64,000 nt of DNA, taken from Pseudodesulfovibrio sp. (GTDB lineage: Bacteria > Desulfobacterota > Desulfovibrionia > Desulfovibrionales > Desulfovibrionaceae). A program made the position numbers and the translations under genes. Shown here piece by piece: positions 32,463 to 42,744 of the stretch. The notes beneath the pieces are model-generated. The model did no database searches and was not told the origin of the DNA. It was given only the letters and a program-made list of their open reading frames with translations. Location: positions 124,001 through 188,000 of the forward strand of contig JAEINO010000001.1 of the NCBI GenBank assembly GCA_016342345.1, in the 5' to 3' direction. Within the stretch, counting starts at the first letter, position 1, and each line of letters begins with the position of its first letter.

Positions 32463-32749
32463 CGTGTCCACCTCACACACAACAACCATGTTTTGATTAA
32501 GTAGCTCCCCAGAAGGTATAAGACCTTAGCCAAGCATAAGCATAGTGTCAATTATTCAAGACTATTAATCAGAATAAACACCAAGACCCAACATCTCAAT
32601 CATAGGATACAAACTTTTTCCTATATCCCCATGCAAGAAGGAAAATTGCTCCAAATCCGTTGTATTTCGGACAATATGCGTATATAATGTATTGATAAAA
32701 ATTTAGAAAAAAAATTGATCACCACCATCTCATCATGGAAGTACTATAA

Positions 32750-34498
32750 ATGTGGCAAAAAGCGTTTAGCAAAGCACCAGGCTATCGCAAGTATGAAAAA
32801 ATAAAATCCTCGGATTCTCAGTTGAAAACACTTGAGGATCTGAAAGAATTCCTTGATTACAACCACATCAAATACTGCTTGCTCAAACCCTATTTCGAAG
32901 TCGACGACTACCCCATTGTGGAAGCACGAGAGCTTCTCCCCTCGTTTGAAGTTGATCTCTACGAATACAAGGCTCTCCCCGGATTCAGCATGGTGGCTTT
33001 TGAACGCCAACTGAACTCTTTTCAGGAAATATTTCAGTACGATGCGCTCCACGCCCTTTCCGATTGGGAGGAAATGCTGGGCCAAGAAAACTGTTCTCTG
33101 GAAGAGAACATGATTGCCACCAATACCCGTACATATCAAAGCCGCCTTCCAAAACGACATCACGCCGAATTTCTAAAAGAATTCGACAATAAAGACATCT
33201 GTTCCATGGATGCCTACCCTCACATACTTCCATTTCTTCTTGAACTTGAGCGAGCTCATGTCATCGCACATAACACTGCTGGGAATTTCACACTACAAGG
33301 CATTTACGCATCACTTCCTTCGAATCTAGACAGTGAACTCAAGCAATTCGGACTGAAAATTGGTAAATTCAAGCCTGGGAATAGCCTCATGTACGAATGC
33401 AACCGCTTGTTCGTTTACCAATTCATGATGGAGTTACATGGATTCCCCATCGTCTCTGAACGGCGAACGTCATCCGCCATGTTTGCCATCAGGCTCCTCC
33501 GACAGGACGAACGTTTCATTGTTCGAGTACTTGGACAAAGCGATCGGACCATCACCACAATGATGTCTCCACCAGTCGATACTCCCAAGAGATTAAAAAA
33601 ATACCCCAAGATAGAAAAGATCGGCCTTGTGCAGATCAATGAAAATCAAAAGGAACTCATCGAACTTCTTGAGGATCAAGGTTTCTTTGTTGATGAAAAA
33701 AGACGTGTTGTAATCCTGCGCGTAACCTACCAACAACATGAATACAGCCCCAAAAACGTTCGAGAGGACCGCGCCCTGTCCGTTCTCAAACAGGAAGTGA
33801 TTCATCCCATTACCGGACGCATCAACGAGAGCTTGAATATTATCCAGAACGTCCAGAACATGATCCTGCGCCTCAATGATATTGTACGTGGGGAATACCG
33901 CATCACAGTCAACTATAAACGCCGCGAGATCATCAACAACACGGATACTCACGAAAACAGACTGAAAGTCCTCTACATGTGGCTCTCCAAACACATGCAT
34001 CGAATCGTTGATTATTCCGATGAATACTATTCGCAAATAGTTCGAGTTCTGGACAGCTATCTCTTGGCCCCTGATAATTACGATATTTTTAACGATCACT
34101 ACGAACTACACCAGGAAATCTGGTCCCGCTACAGTCAGATTCAACAGGCACGCAAAATACGCATCCTTGAAGATTTACGATATCGCAAATACAAGGGTGA
34201 ACCAATATCATACCATCGCATGCTTGAGTTGATAACGGAAATTCTCGGTGAGCTTAAATTTGAAATAGTAAATTATTTCGACAAGCTTGTTGTTAAAGTC
34301 CTGGTCATTGGTGAAGATGTGGTTTCAGACGCGTATTTGTGCCGCAAGTACGTGAACGTCAAGGATGAAAACCTTTCACCTTATGGCCTTGAAATAAAAA
34401 AGCATTACCAGCGCCTAGTGGCACTGCTCGATGAATTCCGATCCATCAGGAAATCCCGCACCAAAAAAAATCCTGATCCCGGATCATTTCAATCATAA
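32750..34498 (+). CDS. Uncharacterised 582-residue protein upstream of gcvT
   Basis: A soluble-looking protein with no signal peptide, no membrane segment and no motif I recognise. It is rich in Tyr, Arg and Glu; residues about 355-400 (DRALSVLKQEVIHPITGRINESLNIIQ) and 440-500 appear helical, and the last 20 residues are basic. It ends 18 bases before gcvT on the same strand and probably shares its transcript. The preceding 32490-32749 holds no other gene. A lineage-restricted protein is likely. Confidence 0.6.
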   Translation: MWQKAFSKAPGYRKYEKIKSSDSQLKTLEDLKEFLDYNHIKYCLLKPYFEVDDYPIVEARELLPSFEVDLYEYKALPGFSMVAFERQLNSFQEIFQYDALHALSDWEEMLGQENCSLEENMIATNTRTYQSRLPKRHHAEFLKEFDNKDICSMDAYPHILPFLLELERAHVIAHNTAGNFTLQGIYASLPSNLDSELKQFGLKIGKFKPGNSLMYECNRLFVYQFMMELHGFPIVSERRTSSAMFAIRLLRQDERFIVRVLGQSDRTITTMMSPPVDTPKRLKKYPKIEKIGLVQINENQKELIELLEDQGFFVDEKRRVVILRVTYQQHEYSPKNVREDRALSVLKQEVIHPITGRINESLNIIQNVQNMILRLNDIVRGEYRITVNYKRREIINNTDTHENRLKVLYMWLSKHMHRIVDYSDEYYSQIVRVLDSYLLAPDNYDIFNDHYELHQEIWSRYSQIQQARKIRILEDLRYRKYKGEPISYHRMLELITEILGELKFEIVNYFDKLVVKVLVIGEDVVSDAYLCRKYVNVKDENLSPYGLEIKKHYQRLVALLDEFRSIRKSRTKKNPDPGSFQS

Positions 34499-34516
34499 TC
34501 CCCCAAGGAGAATACA

Positions 34517-35602
34517 TTGGATACACTTGCCACAACCCCAATCACAACTTGGCACCATGAAAATGGCGCAAAGATGGCTCCCTTTGCCGGTTTCGACATG
34601 CCTGTTCAATACAAGGGCATCATCGTCGAACACAAACACACACGCAGCAAAGTCGGCATTTTCGACATCTGCCATATGGGCGAATTCAAACTATCCGGCA
34701 CCGGAGCTAGAAATACGCTCAACAAAATAGTCAGTCATGACCTAGAAACCTTGAGTCCCGGAAAATGCCGTTATGGTTTTCTGCTTAATGAATCCGGTGG
34801 AATCAATGACGATCTGATTATCTATTGCCTGGCTGATGATGACTACATGCTCGTCGTCAATGGTGCTTGCCGAACAAAAGATTTCAATCACATCAAGAGT
34901 AATCTGCCAGCTGAGCTCGTCTTTGCCGACATCAGTGACGAAACAGGAAAAATAGACATCCAGGGTCCGGAAAGTCTTGATGTACTGAACGACCTGCTCG
35001 GTTCAAAATGGAATGGCTTGAAATATTTCAATTTTGAAACAACCGACACATGCGGTTTTTCAATGATCGTCAGCCGCACTGGTTACACTGGGGAATTGGG
35101 ATACGAACTGTATTTACCCGCTGACAAGGCTCTGGAAATATGGGAAAAACTCATTGCAGACGACCGGGTCGAACCAATCGGACTCGGCGCACGCGACACT
35201 TTGCGCCTTGAAATTGGCTATCCACTTTACGGACAGGATTTGGATGAAAACCATACTCCCAAAGAGGCCGGAGCCGGATTTTTCCTGAAAAAGGAATCTG
35301 AGTATATCGGCAAATCAGGCCTGAACAAAGTCAAAAAATCCCTGATCGCCCTGACCATTGACGGCCGAAGAACAGCCAGACACAATGATGAAGTTCTGTT
35401 GCCAAATGGCGAAAAAACAGGGGTAGTCACCAGTGGCTCATTTTCTCCGAGTCTCGGTCATTGTCTTGCCCTGGCCTATGTCAAAGCCGAAGATGCGGGA
35501 AATGATACATTTCTCATCAAGACAGCTCGTGTTGAACTTGAGGCCAAAAAAGTCGCCCTTCCTTTCTACAAGGACGGAACGGCTCGCAAAAAAACAGATT
35601 AA
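34517..35602 (+). CDS. gcvT: Aminomethyltransferase, glycine cleavage T-protein
   Basis: A 361-residue T-protein, which transfers the aminomethyl carbon from lipoyl-GcvH to tetrahydrofolate and releases ammonia. Seen are HHENGAKMAPFAGFDMPVQY, VGIFDICHMGEF (with the conserved Asp region), SRTGYTGELGYELY, GLGARDTLRLEIGYPLYGQD and the C-terminal GVVTSGSFSPSLGHCLALAYV. The start is TTG at 34517 with AAGGAG 8 bases upstream. The other glycine cleavage genes are not in the window. A terminator follows. Confidence 0.95.
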   Translation: MDTLATTPITTWHHENGAKMAPFAGFDMPVQYKGIIVEHKHTRSKVGIFDICHMGEFKLSGTGARNTLNKIVSHDLETLSPGKCRYGFLLNESGGINDDLIIYCLADDDYMLVVNGACRTKDFNHIKSNLPAELVFADISDETGKIDIQGPESLDVLNDLLGSKWNGLKYFNFETTDTCGFSMIVSRTGYTGELGYELYLPADKALEIWEKLIADDRVEPIGLGARDTLRLEIGYPLYGQDLDENHTPKEAGAGFFLKKESEYIGKSGLNKVKKSLIALTIDGRRTARHNDEVLLPNGEKTGVVTSGSFSPSLGHCLALAYVKAEDAGNDTFLIKTARVELEAKKVALPFYKDGTARKKTD

Positions 35603-35619
35603 ACAACTTCGCTCATCAA

Positions 35620-35652
35620 TAAAAAAAGGACGTTTTAACGTCCTTTTTTTAT
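35620..35652 (+). terminator. Terminator after gcvT
   Basis: AAAGGACGTT and AACGTCCTTT separated by two bases, flanked by A and T runs; it also suits the convergent acyltransferase gene. Confidence 0.9.
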
Positions 35653-35684
35653 TGAAAAATTTGTTAGAATAGAGCTTCCTGATC

Positions 35685-36335
35685 TTACCCCTTGGTGCCA
35701 AGTGAAAGCATGCGTTCCTCAAGCCTCTTCTTTTCTTTTTCCATCACAGCCTTATCCAATTTTTTTGTTGTCACTGTCATGGGTTCCCCAATGTATATCG
35801 GGCAACGTGTAAAAGGAGTAGGCAACACAAAATGATCCCATGACTTATCAAACACCTTTTTCTTTACTGGAAAGGCTCTTACAGGAATTATTCTGGCGTT
35901 TGCTCTTTGAGCAAGAAAGATAACTCCATCCTTGGCCTTGTGTCTGGGGCCTTTGGGACCATCAATGGTAAAAACAGCCATACGATTTTCCTTTTGCATA
36001 ATCCGTTTTGCCTGCAAAAGTGCCTTAACTCCACCACGGGTACTGGACCCGCGAACCGTCGTATGGCCCAACCGCTCAATAACACGTGAAATAATTTCGC
36101 CGTCCTTGCTTTGACTGACAAATGTGACAAAATGAGAACTCACGGTATACGCAAAGCTCGTCACAGGAAAAATCTCACCATGCCACAACGCAATAACAAG
36201 TGGCTGTCCTGACTTGTTAGCATCAAGAACCGATTGCCAACTTCCATGTGGTTCATATCGAATGGAACGCGCCCACAACTTGAACACACCTGAAATGAGC
36301 GGTGCGAGATTTGCCAGATCAAATTGAATTTTCAT
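35685..36335 (-). CDS. DUF374 lysophospholipid acyltransferase family protein
   Basis: A 216-residue protein of the DUF374 group, related to KDO-lipid A acyltransferases. LVIALWHGEIFPVTSFA holds the HxxxxD/E-type catalytic site (His-Gly-Glu). GSSTRGGVKALLQAKRIM and FTIDGPKGPRHKAKDGVIFLAQR follow as in the family. It probably acylates a lipid A or phospholipid intermediate at the inner membrane. No clear ribosome binding site is visible before the ATG at 36335. Confidence 0.85.
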   Translation of the reverse strand: MKIQFDLANLAPLISGVFKLWARSIRYEPHGSWQSVLDANKSGQPLVIALWHGEIFPVTSFAYTVSSHFVTFVSQSKDGEIISRVIERLGHTTVRGSSTRGGVKALLQAKRIMQKENRMAVFTIDGPKGPRHKAKDGVIFLAQRANARIIPVRAFPVKKKVFDKSWDHFVLPTPFTRCPIYIGEPMTVTTKKLDKAVMEKEKKRLEERMLSLGTKG

Positions 36336-36503
36336 CGTAAATCGCCAAAGTTAGAGTTTTCCAATCCATAAATGCAGAACCTCTCAAGAGCAAGCATTGA
36401 CATCATATTGATATGAACATCAACTGACGGCTTTTTAATAGATTTTATCTATTTGACCGAACGATACACTCCATGCTTGAATTGAATTCAAAGGAGATAA
36501 TTC

Positions 36504-37124
36504 ATGTCGGAAATACAACTCGAATGCCAAGGGCTACCCTGCCCGCAACCTGTTCTCAAATGCAAATATTTAATAGAAAATCAAACACCTGCCTCAATAG
36601 CAGTCAGCGTAGACAATGAAGCCGCCAAAGAAAATGTATCCCGTTTTTTAAACACTCAAGGCTATGAAACAACAATTGAAAACAACGGAAGTGAATTTGT
36701 CATTTCAGGTATCAAATCCATTGCCAACAATGCCGAATGTAAAATCTCTACCGAGTTAAACAATGAGATAATTGCCGACCTGGAAAATCAGAAAATACTG
36801 GTATTCATAGCATCAGACGTCATAGGCTCCGGGGATGACGAATTGGGCAGAAAACTCATGTATAGTTTCCTGCTCACTTTAAGGGAAATGGGTAACGATT
36901 TATGGCGCATTGTCATCCTAAATGGTGGCGTAAAACTTGCTGTTCCTGAAAACCCATGCATGAAAGAATTGCAACACCTTGAAAAACAAGGAATTTCGGT
37001 TCTGGTTTGTGGTACATGCCTTGAACACTTTGGCCTGACCGGTAGACAGAAAATCGGCGAAGTTACAAACATGCTCGACGTTGTCACCAGTTTCCAGCTT
37101 GCCACCAAGACTATTCGGGTCTAA
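36504..37124 (+). CDS. yedF: Selenium-metabolism-associated protein YedF
   Basis: A 206-residue two-domain protein: an N-terminal TusA/SirA-like domain (CQGLPCPQPVLKCKYLI, with the CPxP motif) and a C-terminal DsrE-like domain (KILVFIASDVIGSGDDELGRKLMYSFLLTLREM, then VLVCGTCLEHFG). This fusion is the YedF family that co-occurs with selenium use. AAAGGAGATAATTC precedes the ATG. Whether it handles sulphur or selenium here is not shown, but it supports a selenium-using host. The next gene is on the same strand 99 bases downstream. Confidence 0.9.
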   Translation: MSEIQLECQGLPCPQPVLKCKYLIENQTPASIAVSVDNEAAKENVSRFLNTQGYETTIENNGSEFVISGIKSIANNAECKISTELNNEIIADLENQKILVFIASDVIGSGDDELGRKLMYSFLLTLREMGNDLWRIVILNGGVKLAVPENPCMKELQHLEKQGISVLVCGTCLEHFGLTGRQKIGEVTNMLDVVTSFQLATKTIRV

Positions 37125-37223
37125 AGGAGACATTGCAAACCTGCGGGACTGGATTTTCCTCATCTCGCCAGCCATTACAGTTAAGATAAACACCACACAT
37201 CCGGTACAACGGATAAGGAAATC

Positions 37224-37979
37224 ATGTCCGACACCTCTCTCACTATTCGTTTGAACAAATTTATTGCCCAATGTGGCATATCTTCACGTCGAGGCGCAGA
37301 CGACCTCGTGTTCAGCGGCAAGGTGAAATTGAATGGAATTCTGGCAGAATCCCCCGGTGTTAAAGTCGACCCCACGACGGACACGGTTGAAGTCAACGAT
37401 CAACCCATATCCCTACCCAACAACGGCACGGATATAACCATACTGCTCAACAAACCCGTTGAAACGGTCACGACCGTCAATGACCCACAAGGCCGAAAAA
37501 CTGTGCTGGATCTACTTCCCAAAGATATCAAGAAGTTGCGCCCATTTCCTGTCGGACGTCTCGATTTTTATTCCGAAGGACTGCTTCTGCTGACCACTGA
37601 TGGGGATCTTTGCTATCGACTCACGCATCCCAAATGGCACCTACCAAAAGTCTACAATGTGACCATTCGAGGGTCGGTCTCTGAATCGGCCATAAAGACA
37701 ATGACTTCCGGCATGCGACTCAAGGCGGGAGACAAGCTGGCACCAGCCACTGTGATTCTGAATAAGCCGATTGCTGGTACACAAATGATTGAAATAACGC
37801 TCATACAAGGAATTAATCGTCAGATTCGTCGTATGTGCGATGAATTGGGTTTAACCATTCTTCGCTTGAAACGGGTAAAACAAGGCCCAATATCCATAGA
37901 GAATCTCAAGCCTGGCACATGGCGTGAATTGACCAATGAAGAACTAACCACCTTGAAAAAAGCAGTAAAACTCGCTTAA
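37224..37979 (+). CDS. rRNA pseudouridine synthase, RsuA/RluB family
   Basis: A 251-residue protein with an N-terminal S4 RNA-binding domain (RLNKFIAQCGISSRRGADDLV) and a catalytic domain with the signature GRLDFYSEGLLLLTTDGDL, where the Asp is the nucleophile. RQIRRMCDELGLTILRLKRV near the end is the second family signature. It isomerises uridines in 23S or 16S rRNA; RluB is the closest in form, but RsuA or RluE are not excluded. It overlaps the convergent lolA stop by 4 bases. Confidence 0.88.
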   Translation: MSDTSLTIRLNKFIAQCGISSRRGADDLVFSGKVKLNGILAESPGVKVDPTTDTVEVNDQPISLPNNGTDITILLNKPVETVTTVNDPQGRKTVLDLLPKDIKKLRPFPVGRLDFYSEGLLLLTTDGDLCYRLTHPKWHLPKVYNVTIRGSVSESAIKTMTSGMRLKAGDKLAPATVILNKPIAGTQMIEITLIQGINRQIRRMCDELGLTILRLKRVKQGPISIENLKPGTWRELTNEELTTLKKAVKLA

Positions 37980-38668
37980 TACCCCTGAGTATTATCTTCA
38001 ATCTGTGTTCCCTCTGGCGGCACAAAACTGAACATGTCGGCAGCCAGATCTATATCCAACTTGACGTTTGACAATCGTAATTCATTTCCATTTCCATAAA
38101 AATCAACAATCATCACCTGCCGCAAAAGGCCTGTATCCGGCTCTGCACCGATATATGCCATGACCATCCCTGGTTCCGCTTCCTTTGGAACAAGCTGCAA
38201 AACAGTAAACCCCTTCCCCCATTTAGCTCGAACCTTATCAGCATCACGCCACTCAGATTTGACAACAAAATCTTCTGTTATATTGGCCTGTCCTGAGATG
38301 AAACGCAGAATCGTCTTGGAATCCAATAGGCTGGAAACGCTGTATTTTATTGCAAGCTGCTCGTCCTCAATGTAATCCCAGGCATATTCAGGACCGACAA
38401 CCAGCAACTCCTTTTCCGACTCAATCGTCTCCCAACGCACTTGTGACGGTTGCTTGAACCAGATGCGGCCACTGCGCATTTCCACTTCGCCACTGGCTAC
38501 ATTGGTCAACTCCTGAACAAAATCAGCCTGAAAGGTCTTGAGGGTCTCATATCGCTGTTGAATAAGATCAGGCAATTCTTTCGATGAAACAGGATCTCCA
38601 CAAAAGGAAAACCCTGGCATTGTCAAAATAAACACTGCTACCAGAAAAAAAACATTCAATCTAAACAT
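37976..38668 (-). CDS. lolA: Outer-membrane lipoprotein carrier LolA
   Basis: A 230-residue exported protein with a signal peptide (MFRLNVFFLVAVFILTMPGFSFC) and the LolA domain: ETLKTFQADFVQELTNVASGEVEMRSGRIWFKQPSQVRWE followed by alternating beta-strand segments and FVPPEGTQIEDN. LolA shuttles lipoproteins through the periplasm. The signal peptide ends near a Cys (SFCGD); a lipoprotein reading is possible but unusual for LolA. It lies 15 bases after ftsK, an order found in many proteobacteria. Confidence 0.88.
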   Translation of the reverse strand: MFRLNVFFLVAVFILTMPGFSFCGDPVSSKELPDLIQQRYETLKTFQADFVQELTNVASGEVEMRSGRIWFKQPSQVRWETIESEKELLVVGPEYAWDYIEDEQLAIKYSVSSLLDSKTILRFISGQANITEDFVVKSEWRDADKVRAKWGKGFTVLQLVPKEAEPGMVMAYIGAEPDTGLLRQVMIVDFYGNGNELRLSNVKLDIDLAADMFSFVPPEGTQIEDNTQGY

Positions 38669-38682
38669 CTAATATTCTCCAA

Positions 38683-40896
38683 TTAATCAGACTTGAGAAC
38701 CTTGCGAGGCTTGCTACCTTCTTGGGGGCCAAGAATTCTATCCATTTCCATTTGCTCAATGTACCGGGCTGCACGATTGAATCCAATTCTGAATCGTCGC
38801 TGCAAAAGCGAAATGGAGGCCTTGCCCTGAGTAAGCACGAACTGTACCGCTTCATCATACACAGGATCATCGGATTGGCCGGACATTCCAGAACCGTTGC
38901 CATTGCCTGCATCCTGCTTCCAATCTGAAAAATCGAGTTCAAACTTCTGAGGCACGCAGTTCTTCCAGAAATTCACAACGTGAGCAATTTCCGTCTCATC
39001 CACGTACGCACCGTGCATTCTCTTGAGTTTGCCACCGCTCGGTTTGAAGAGCATGTCACCACGCCCCAACAGGCGCTCAGCACCCACACCATCAAGTATT
39101 GTTCTGGAATCGAACTTGGAAGTTACAAAAAAGGATATGCGTGTGGGGAAATTTGCCTTGATCAATCCCGTGACAACATCCACGCTGGGCCGCTGAGTGG
39201 CAACCACCAAATGGATGCCTGCGGCACGAGCCAGTTGGGCCAGACGAACAATGCACTGCTCAACGTCCTTGGCTGCAGTCATCATCAAATCGGCAAGTTC
39301 ATCGATGATGATAACCAAATAAGGCATGGGCTTCATGTTCTCGAATTCTTCTGGGATATTGCTCCCCATACTGGCCAGTTTCTTATTGTATCCCTCGATG
39401 TTACGAACGCCAAGTTTGGCCATCTTCTCGTAACGGCAATCCATGTCAAAAACAGCCCATTCCAAGGCACTTTTTGCAAGATTCATATCAGTCACAACAG
39501 GATGAACCAAATGGGGAAGCTCGGCATATGGTGCCAATTCAATACGTTTGGGATCTACCAAAAGCAACTTCACTTCCTCGGGCCCAGCTTTGTAAAGCAA
39601 ACTCAGAAGAAAACAATTAATACCGACCGACTTGCCCGCTCCTGTAGCACCGGCAACAAGAAGATGTGGCATCTTGACAAGATCGGCCACTTTTGTGGCA
39701 CCATGAATATCTTTACCAAGAGCCAATGTCAGCAAGGATTTTGAATCAATAAACTCCCTTGATTCAAGGACTTCTCGAAGATAAACAGTCTGCCTTTCCA
39801 TATTTGGAATTTCAATGCCAACACTATCCTTACCTGGAATCGGTGCCTCGATACGCACGGATTCCGCCTTGAGAGCAAGAGCTATATCATCGGTCAATCC
39901 TTCTATCTTGCTTACCTTGATTCCCGGAGCCGGCTTGAATTCGAACATGGTGACAACTGGACCGGGTACGACCCTTTGAATTTCACCCTGCACGTTGAAA
40001 TCATTAAGACATTCCTTGAGTCGATCTGCAAGGGGTTGCAAAACAGCCGAAGTCTGGCTTGTCTTCAACGGTGGAGGTTGCATCAAATAGGCCGTGCTTG
40101 GAAGATCACCATTGGAAGACACGACCACGGAAGGCGCAGGCTTGGCAGCTTTTGTTTTTTTTGGCGTTACAATTGGTTTTGGTTTGGCTTGAACATCATT
40201 TTCCAAATCAACATATTGCAAATCCAACTCATCATCTTCATTGATTTTTTCTGATTTTTTTTCTGCCTTGGCTTCATTTCGTTTGCGCCTGGCCTCGCGT
40301 CTTTCAGCCGCACCTTCAGCATACCTTTGCCACCACTGACAAAGAACATTCCATAGGGAACTCCAACTAAACCCTATAACAGCCTGAAATGAAATAATGG
40401 TAATGAAAAGCCACACCAGAAATGCGCCGACAGGACGCAAATACGGCAATGTATACTTTGAAATTATATCCCGACCAAAGAATCCTCCACCAATCAAGCC
40501 ATAAGCATTCGAAGGAATATCAGAAATCCAAGGGTGCATGGTCCAGGCTTCAAATGCGATAAAAAGGCCAATCAGGCCAAGCCAGCGGGTCTTTGACATT
40601 TGTATGCGCGAAACAAGTCGAGACAGCCCAAGATAAAGAAAATAGAAAGGCCAGACCATTGCCCCGATACCAAAAATCTCTGCAAGAAAACCACTAATAT
40701 ACGACCCGGCAAGCCCCACAATATTTTGCACCACAGGATTGCCGCTGACTGCTTTGTTGAAACTTGGATCAGCAGGATTAAAAGACAAAAGACTCAAGAA
40801 CAGGAAAACTGAAAGGAACAGGAAAAACAGCCCAGCAAATTCTTTGCCATGACGAATCCGTTTGGGCTGAACCGATTTGATCTGTCGTCTAGCCAT
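38683..40896 (-). CDS. ftsK: DNA translocase FtsK/SpoIIIE
   Basis: A 737-residue translocase. Four to five transmembrane helices in the first 190 residues (GLFFLFLSVFLFLSLLSF onward) are followed by a charged, Lys-rich linker (about 200-255) and the motor domain with the Walker A GATGAGKSVG (near residue 415), VDPKRIELAPY and the Walker B LVIIIDELADLMM. The C-terminal gamma winged-helix (about residues 675-737: VLTQGKASISLLQRRFRIGFNRAARYIEQME) reads KOPS sequences and activates XerD; xerD lies at 6875-7798. The linker is short compared with E. coli. Confidence 0.95.
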   Translation of the reverse strand: MARRQIKSVQPKRIRHGKEFAGLFFLFLSVFLFLSLLSFNPADPSFNKAVSGNPVVQNIVGLAGSYISGFLAEIFGIGAMVWPFYFLYLGLSRLVSRIQMSKTRWLGLIGLFIAFEAWTMHPWISDIPSNAYGLIGGGFFGRDIISKYTLPYLRPVGAFLVWLFITIISFQAVIGFSWSSLWNVLCQWWQRYAEGAAERREARRKRNEAKAEKKSEKINEDDELDLQYVDLENDVQAKPKPIVTPKKTKAAKPAPSVVVSSNGDLPSTAYLMQPPPLKTSQTSAVLQPLADRLKECLNDFNVQGEIQRVVPGPVVTMFEFKPAPGIKVSKIEGLTDDIALALKAESVRIEAPIPGKDSVGIEIPNMERQTVYLREVLESREFIDSKSLLTLALGKDIHGATKVADLVKMPHLLVAGATGAGKSVGINCFLLSLLYKAGPEEVKLLLVDPKRIELAPYAELPHLVHPVVTDMNLAKSALEWAVFDMDCRYEKMAKLGVRNIEGYNKKLASMGSNIPEEFENMKPMPYLVIIIDELADLMMTAAKDVEQCIVRLAQLARAAGIHLVVATQRPSVDVVTGLIKANFPTRISFFVTSKFDSRTILDGVGAERLLGRGDMLFKPSGGKLKRMHGAYVDETEIAHVVNFWKNCVPQKFELDFSDWKQDAGNGNGSGMSGQSDDPVYDEAVQFVLTQGKASISLLQRRFRIGFNRAARYIEQMEMDRILGPQEGSKPRKVLKSD

Positions 40897-40910
40897 TGGC
40901 CCCTACTTTG

Positions 40911-40952
40911 TAAAAAAAGGTCCTGGGAAGCAAGCTGCCCACGACCTTTTTA
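40911..40952 (-). terminator. Terminator between efp and ftsK
   Basis: On the minus strand GGTCGTGGG and CCCAGGACC arms (one mismatch) around about 12 bases, then a T run; it lies in the 87-bp gap between efp and ftsK. Confidence 0.75.
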
Positions 40953-40983
40953 CGAAATTATCGAAACACGTTGCAAATCAAGT

Positions 40984-41541
40984 CTACTCGCGACCAAGGT
41001 ACTCGCCACTGCGAGTGTCAACCTTGATAAGATCGCCTTCATTGATAAAAAGCGGAACATTGACTTGAATACCTGTTTCCATGGTGGCAGGCTTGGTCGC
41101 ATTGCTCACCCGATCACCCTGTACCCCAGGATCGGTCTGGGTCACAGTAAGATTTACATTGGCAGGCAAATCCACACCAATAAGCTCGTTATTATACAAA
41201 AGAACTTTTGCGGTGTCGCCTTCCTTGAGATATCCTCCGGCTTTGCCTACGTTGTCACTGGGAACGATCATTTGCTCGTAGGATTCAAGATCCATGAACA
41301 CAAAGTCGGTTCCTTCCTTATAAATGAACTGCATGGCAACAACCGCCATGTCTGGTTTCTTGACTTTTTCACCAGAACGAAACGTCTTGTCCAGAACCTG
41401 GCCCGTCAGCATCTGGCGAAGCTTGGTGCGAATCATAGCTCCTCCCTTCCCTGGCTTGAAATGCTGAAAATCAATGATTTCAAAAGGCTTTCCATCTATT
41501 TCAACCTTCATACCATTCCTGAAATCCTTGGTCGATATCAT
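40984..41541 (-). CDS. efp: Translation elongation factor P
   Basis: A 185-residue EF-P, which relieves ribosome stalling at proline stretches. [40 protein letters not shown] contains the loop Lys (PGKGG) that is post-translationally modified in many bacteria. The C-terminal signature is [34 protein letters not shown] at 41541 is chosen over an upstream start since GGAG lies just before it and the product has family length. It follows aroQ by 53 bases on the same strand, a common pairing. Confidence 0.96.
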   Translation of the reverse strand: MISTKDFRNGMKVEIDGKPFEIIDFQHFKPGKGGAMIRTKLRQMLTGQVLDKTFRSGEKVKKPDMAVVAMQFIYKEGTDFVFMDLESYEQMIVPSDNVGKAGGYLKEGDTAKVLLYNNELIGVDLPANVNLTVTQTDPGVQGDRVSNATKPATMETGIQVNVPLFINEGDLIKVDTRSGEYLGRE

Positions 41542-41594
41542 ATTCGCTCCGAAACGTTTCACCGGCCAAAAGCCGATCATTTTTAAATTTGTAT

Positions 41595-42053
41595 CTAGTT
41601 AACCAATCGTTCATGGAGAACTTGAACAGCAAGGGCATAACTCAGAATGCCAAAACCGGCAATGACGCCAATGCATTGCTCCCCAATAAGACTCTGTTGG
41701 CGCAACGGTTGATCGGTTCGCGCCCAAACATTGCTGATATGGACCTCAATACAGGGAATACCAATCCAGGCGAGACAATCTGCAAGGGCAAGACTTGTAT
41801 GAGTGTATGCACCAGCATTGAAAACAACGCCGTCCACACCATCCTTACGAGCTTTCTCCAGGCGATCAATAAGACCACCTTCAGAATTGGACTGAAAATG
41901 ACTCAAGGTAACAGAATCGGCCTTGGTACCCATGATCTGCCTAAGCATATCCGGCATGTCGTCCATGGTTTGGCAACCATATACTTCCGGTTGACGCTTT
42001 CCTAGATGTCCCAGATTAGGGCCATTGAGAATCAAAATGTCGAATTTGACCAT
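41595..42053 (-). CDS. aroQ: 3-dehydroquinate dehydratase, type II
   Basis: A 152-residue type II dehydroquinase of the shikimate pathway. [20 protein letters not shown] contains the catalytic Tyr, [17 protein letters not shown] the substrate loop, and [13 protein letters not shown] the catalytic His. The ATG at 42053 gives the usual length; the open frame extends 22 codons upstream without a ribosome binding site or family similarity. Confidence 0.95.
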   Translation of the reverse strand: MVKFDILILNGPNLGHLGKRQPEVYGCQTMDDMPDMLRQIMGTKADSVTLSHFQSNSEGGLIDRLEKARKDGVDGVVFNAGAYTHTSLALADCLAWIGIPCIEVHISNVWARTDQPLRQQSLIGEQCIGVIAGFGILSYALAVQVLHERLVN

Positions 42054-42162
42054 ACTAGTTTCTCTTGATATCAGTTTTATCCCTTCGCTCCTTGACTCGC
42101 CACGACAAAAGAAGAACATTAGGGATTATGGAAATATTTAAAAATAAAAATGGTATCTCTTT

Positions 42163-42744
42163 ATGAACCGAACAATAGAGTTAGTTAAAACAATATACGA
42201 AATCAAGCAACTTGAGGACTTCGACGAGCCTCAGATAGCCTTGGCTGGCCGCTCCAATGTTGGCAAATCTTCTTTGGTCAACCGCTTGGCCGGTCGTAAA
42301 AAGCTGGCCAAGATCAGCTCCACACCTGGCAAGACCCGGAGTCTCAACTATTACCGTGTCGAACCAGATGGATTCTTTCTTGTCGATCTGCCCGGGTATG
42401 GCTATGCAAAATGTTCCAAAGTCGAACGCGCCAAATGGGCAAAATTGATTGAAGCTTACATGGTAAACAACAATCGGATCAAAGCCGTGGCCGTGTTGCT
42501 CGACTCACGCCTCACTCCGCAAAAACTTGATCTGGAACTGACTTCCTACTTGAGGGGAATGGGTATACCCATAATCCCCATACTCACAAAATCAGATAAA
42601 CCAAAGCAAAGAGAAAGAGCCAAACTACAAAATCAATGGCAGGATATTCTGCAACTGACCAAAGCTCCCATTCTCTTCTCCAGCAAAACAGGCTTAGGCG
42701 AAGATAAACTCTGGGATACTCTGGCTGAATTCGCAAATTCCTGA
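42163..42744 (+). CDS. engB: Ribosome biogenesis GTPase EngB (YihA/YsxC)
   Basis: A 193-residue small GTPase: G1 [15 protein letters not shown]2 region [13 protein letters not shown]3 [10 protein letters not shown]4 TKSDK, and G5 near SSKTGLG. EngB acts in assembly of the large ribosomal subunit. It ends one base before the convergent lptG stop, so no intergenic DNA separates them. Confidence 0.95.
   Translation: MNRTIELVKTIYEIKQLEDFDEPQIALAGRSNVGKSSLVNRLAGRKKLAKISSTPGKTRSLNYYRVEPDGFFLVDLPGYGYAKCSKVERAKWAKLIEAYMVNNNRIKAVAVLLDSRLTPQKLDLELTSYLRGMGIPIIPILTKSDKPKQRERAKLQNQWQDILQLTKAPILFSSKTGLGEDKLWDTLAEFANS

Noticed and set aside
38980-39744. A 254-codon plus-strand frame
   Set aside because: Antisense to the FtsK motor domain, whose Walker motifs are unambiguous.
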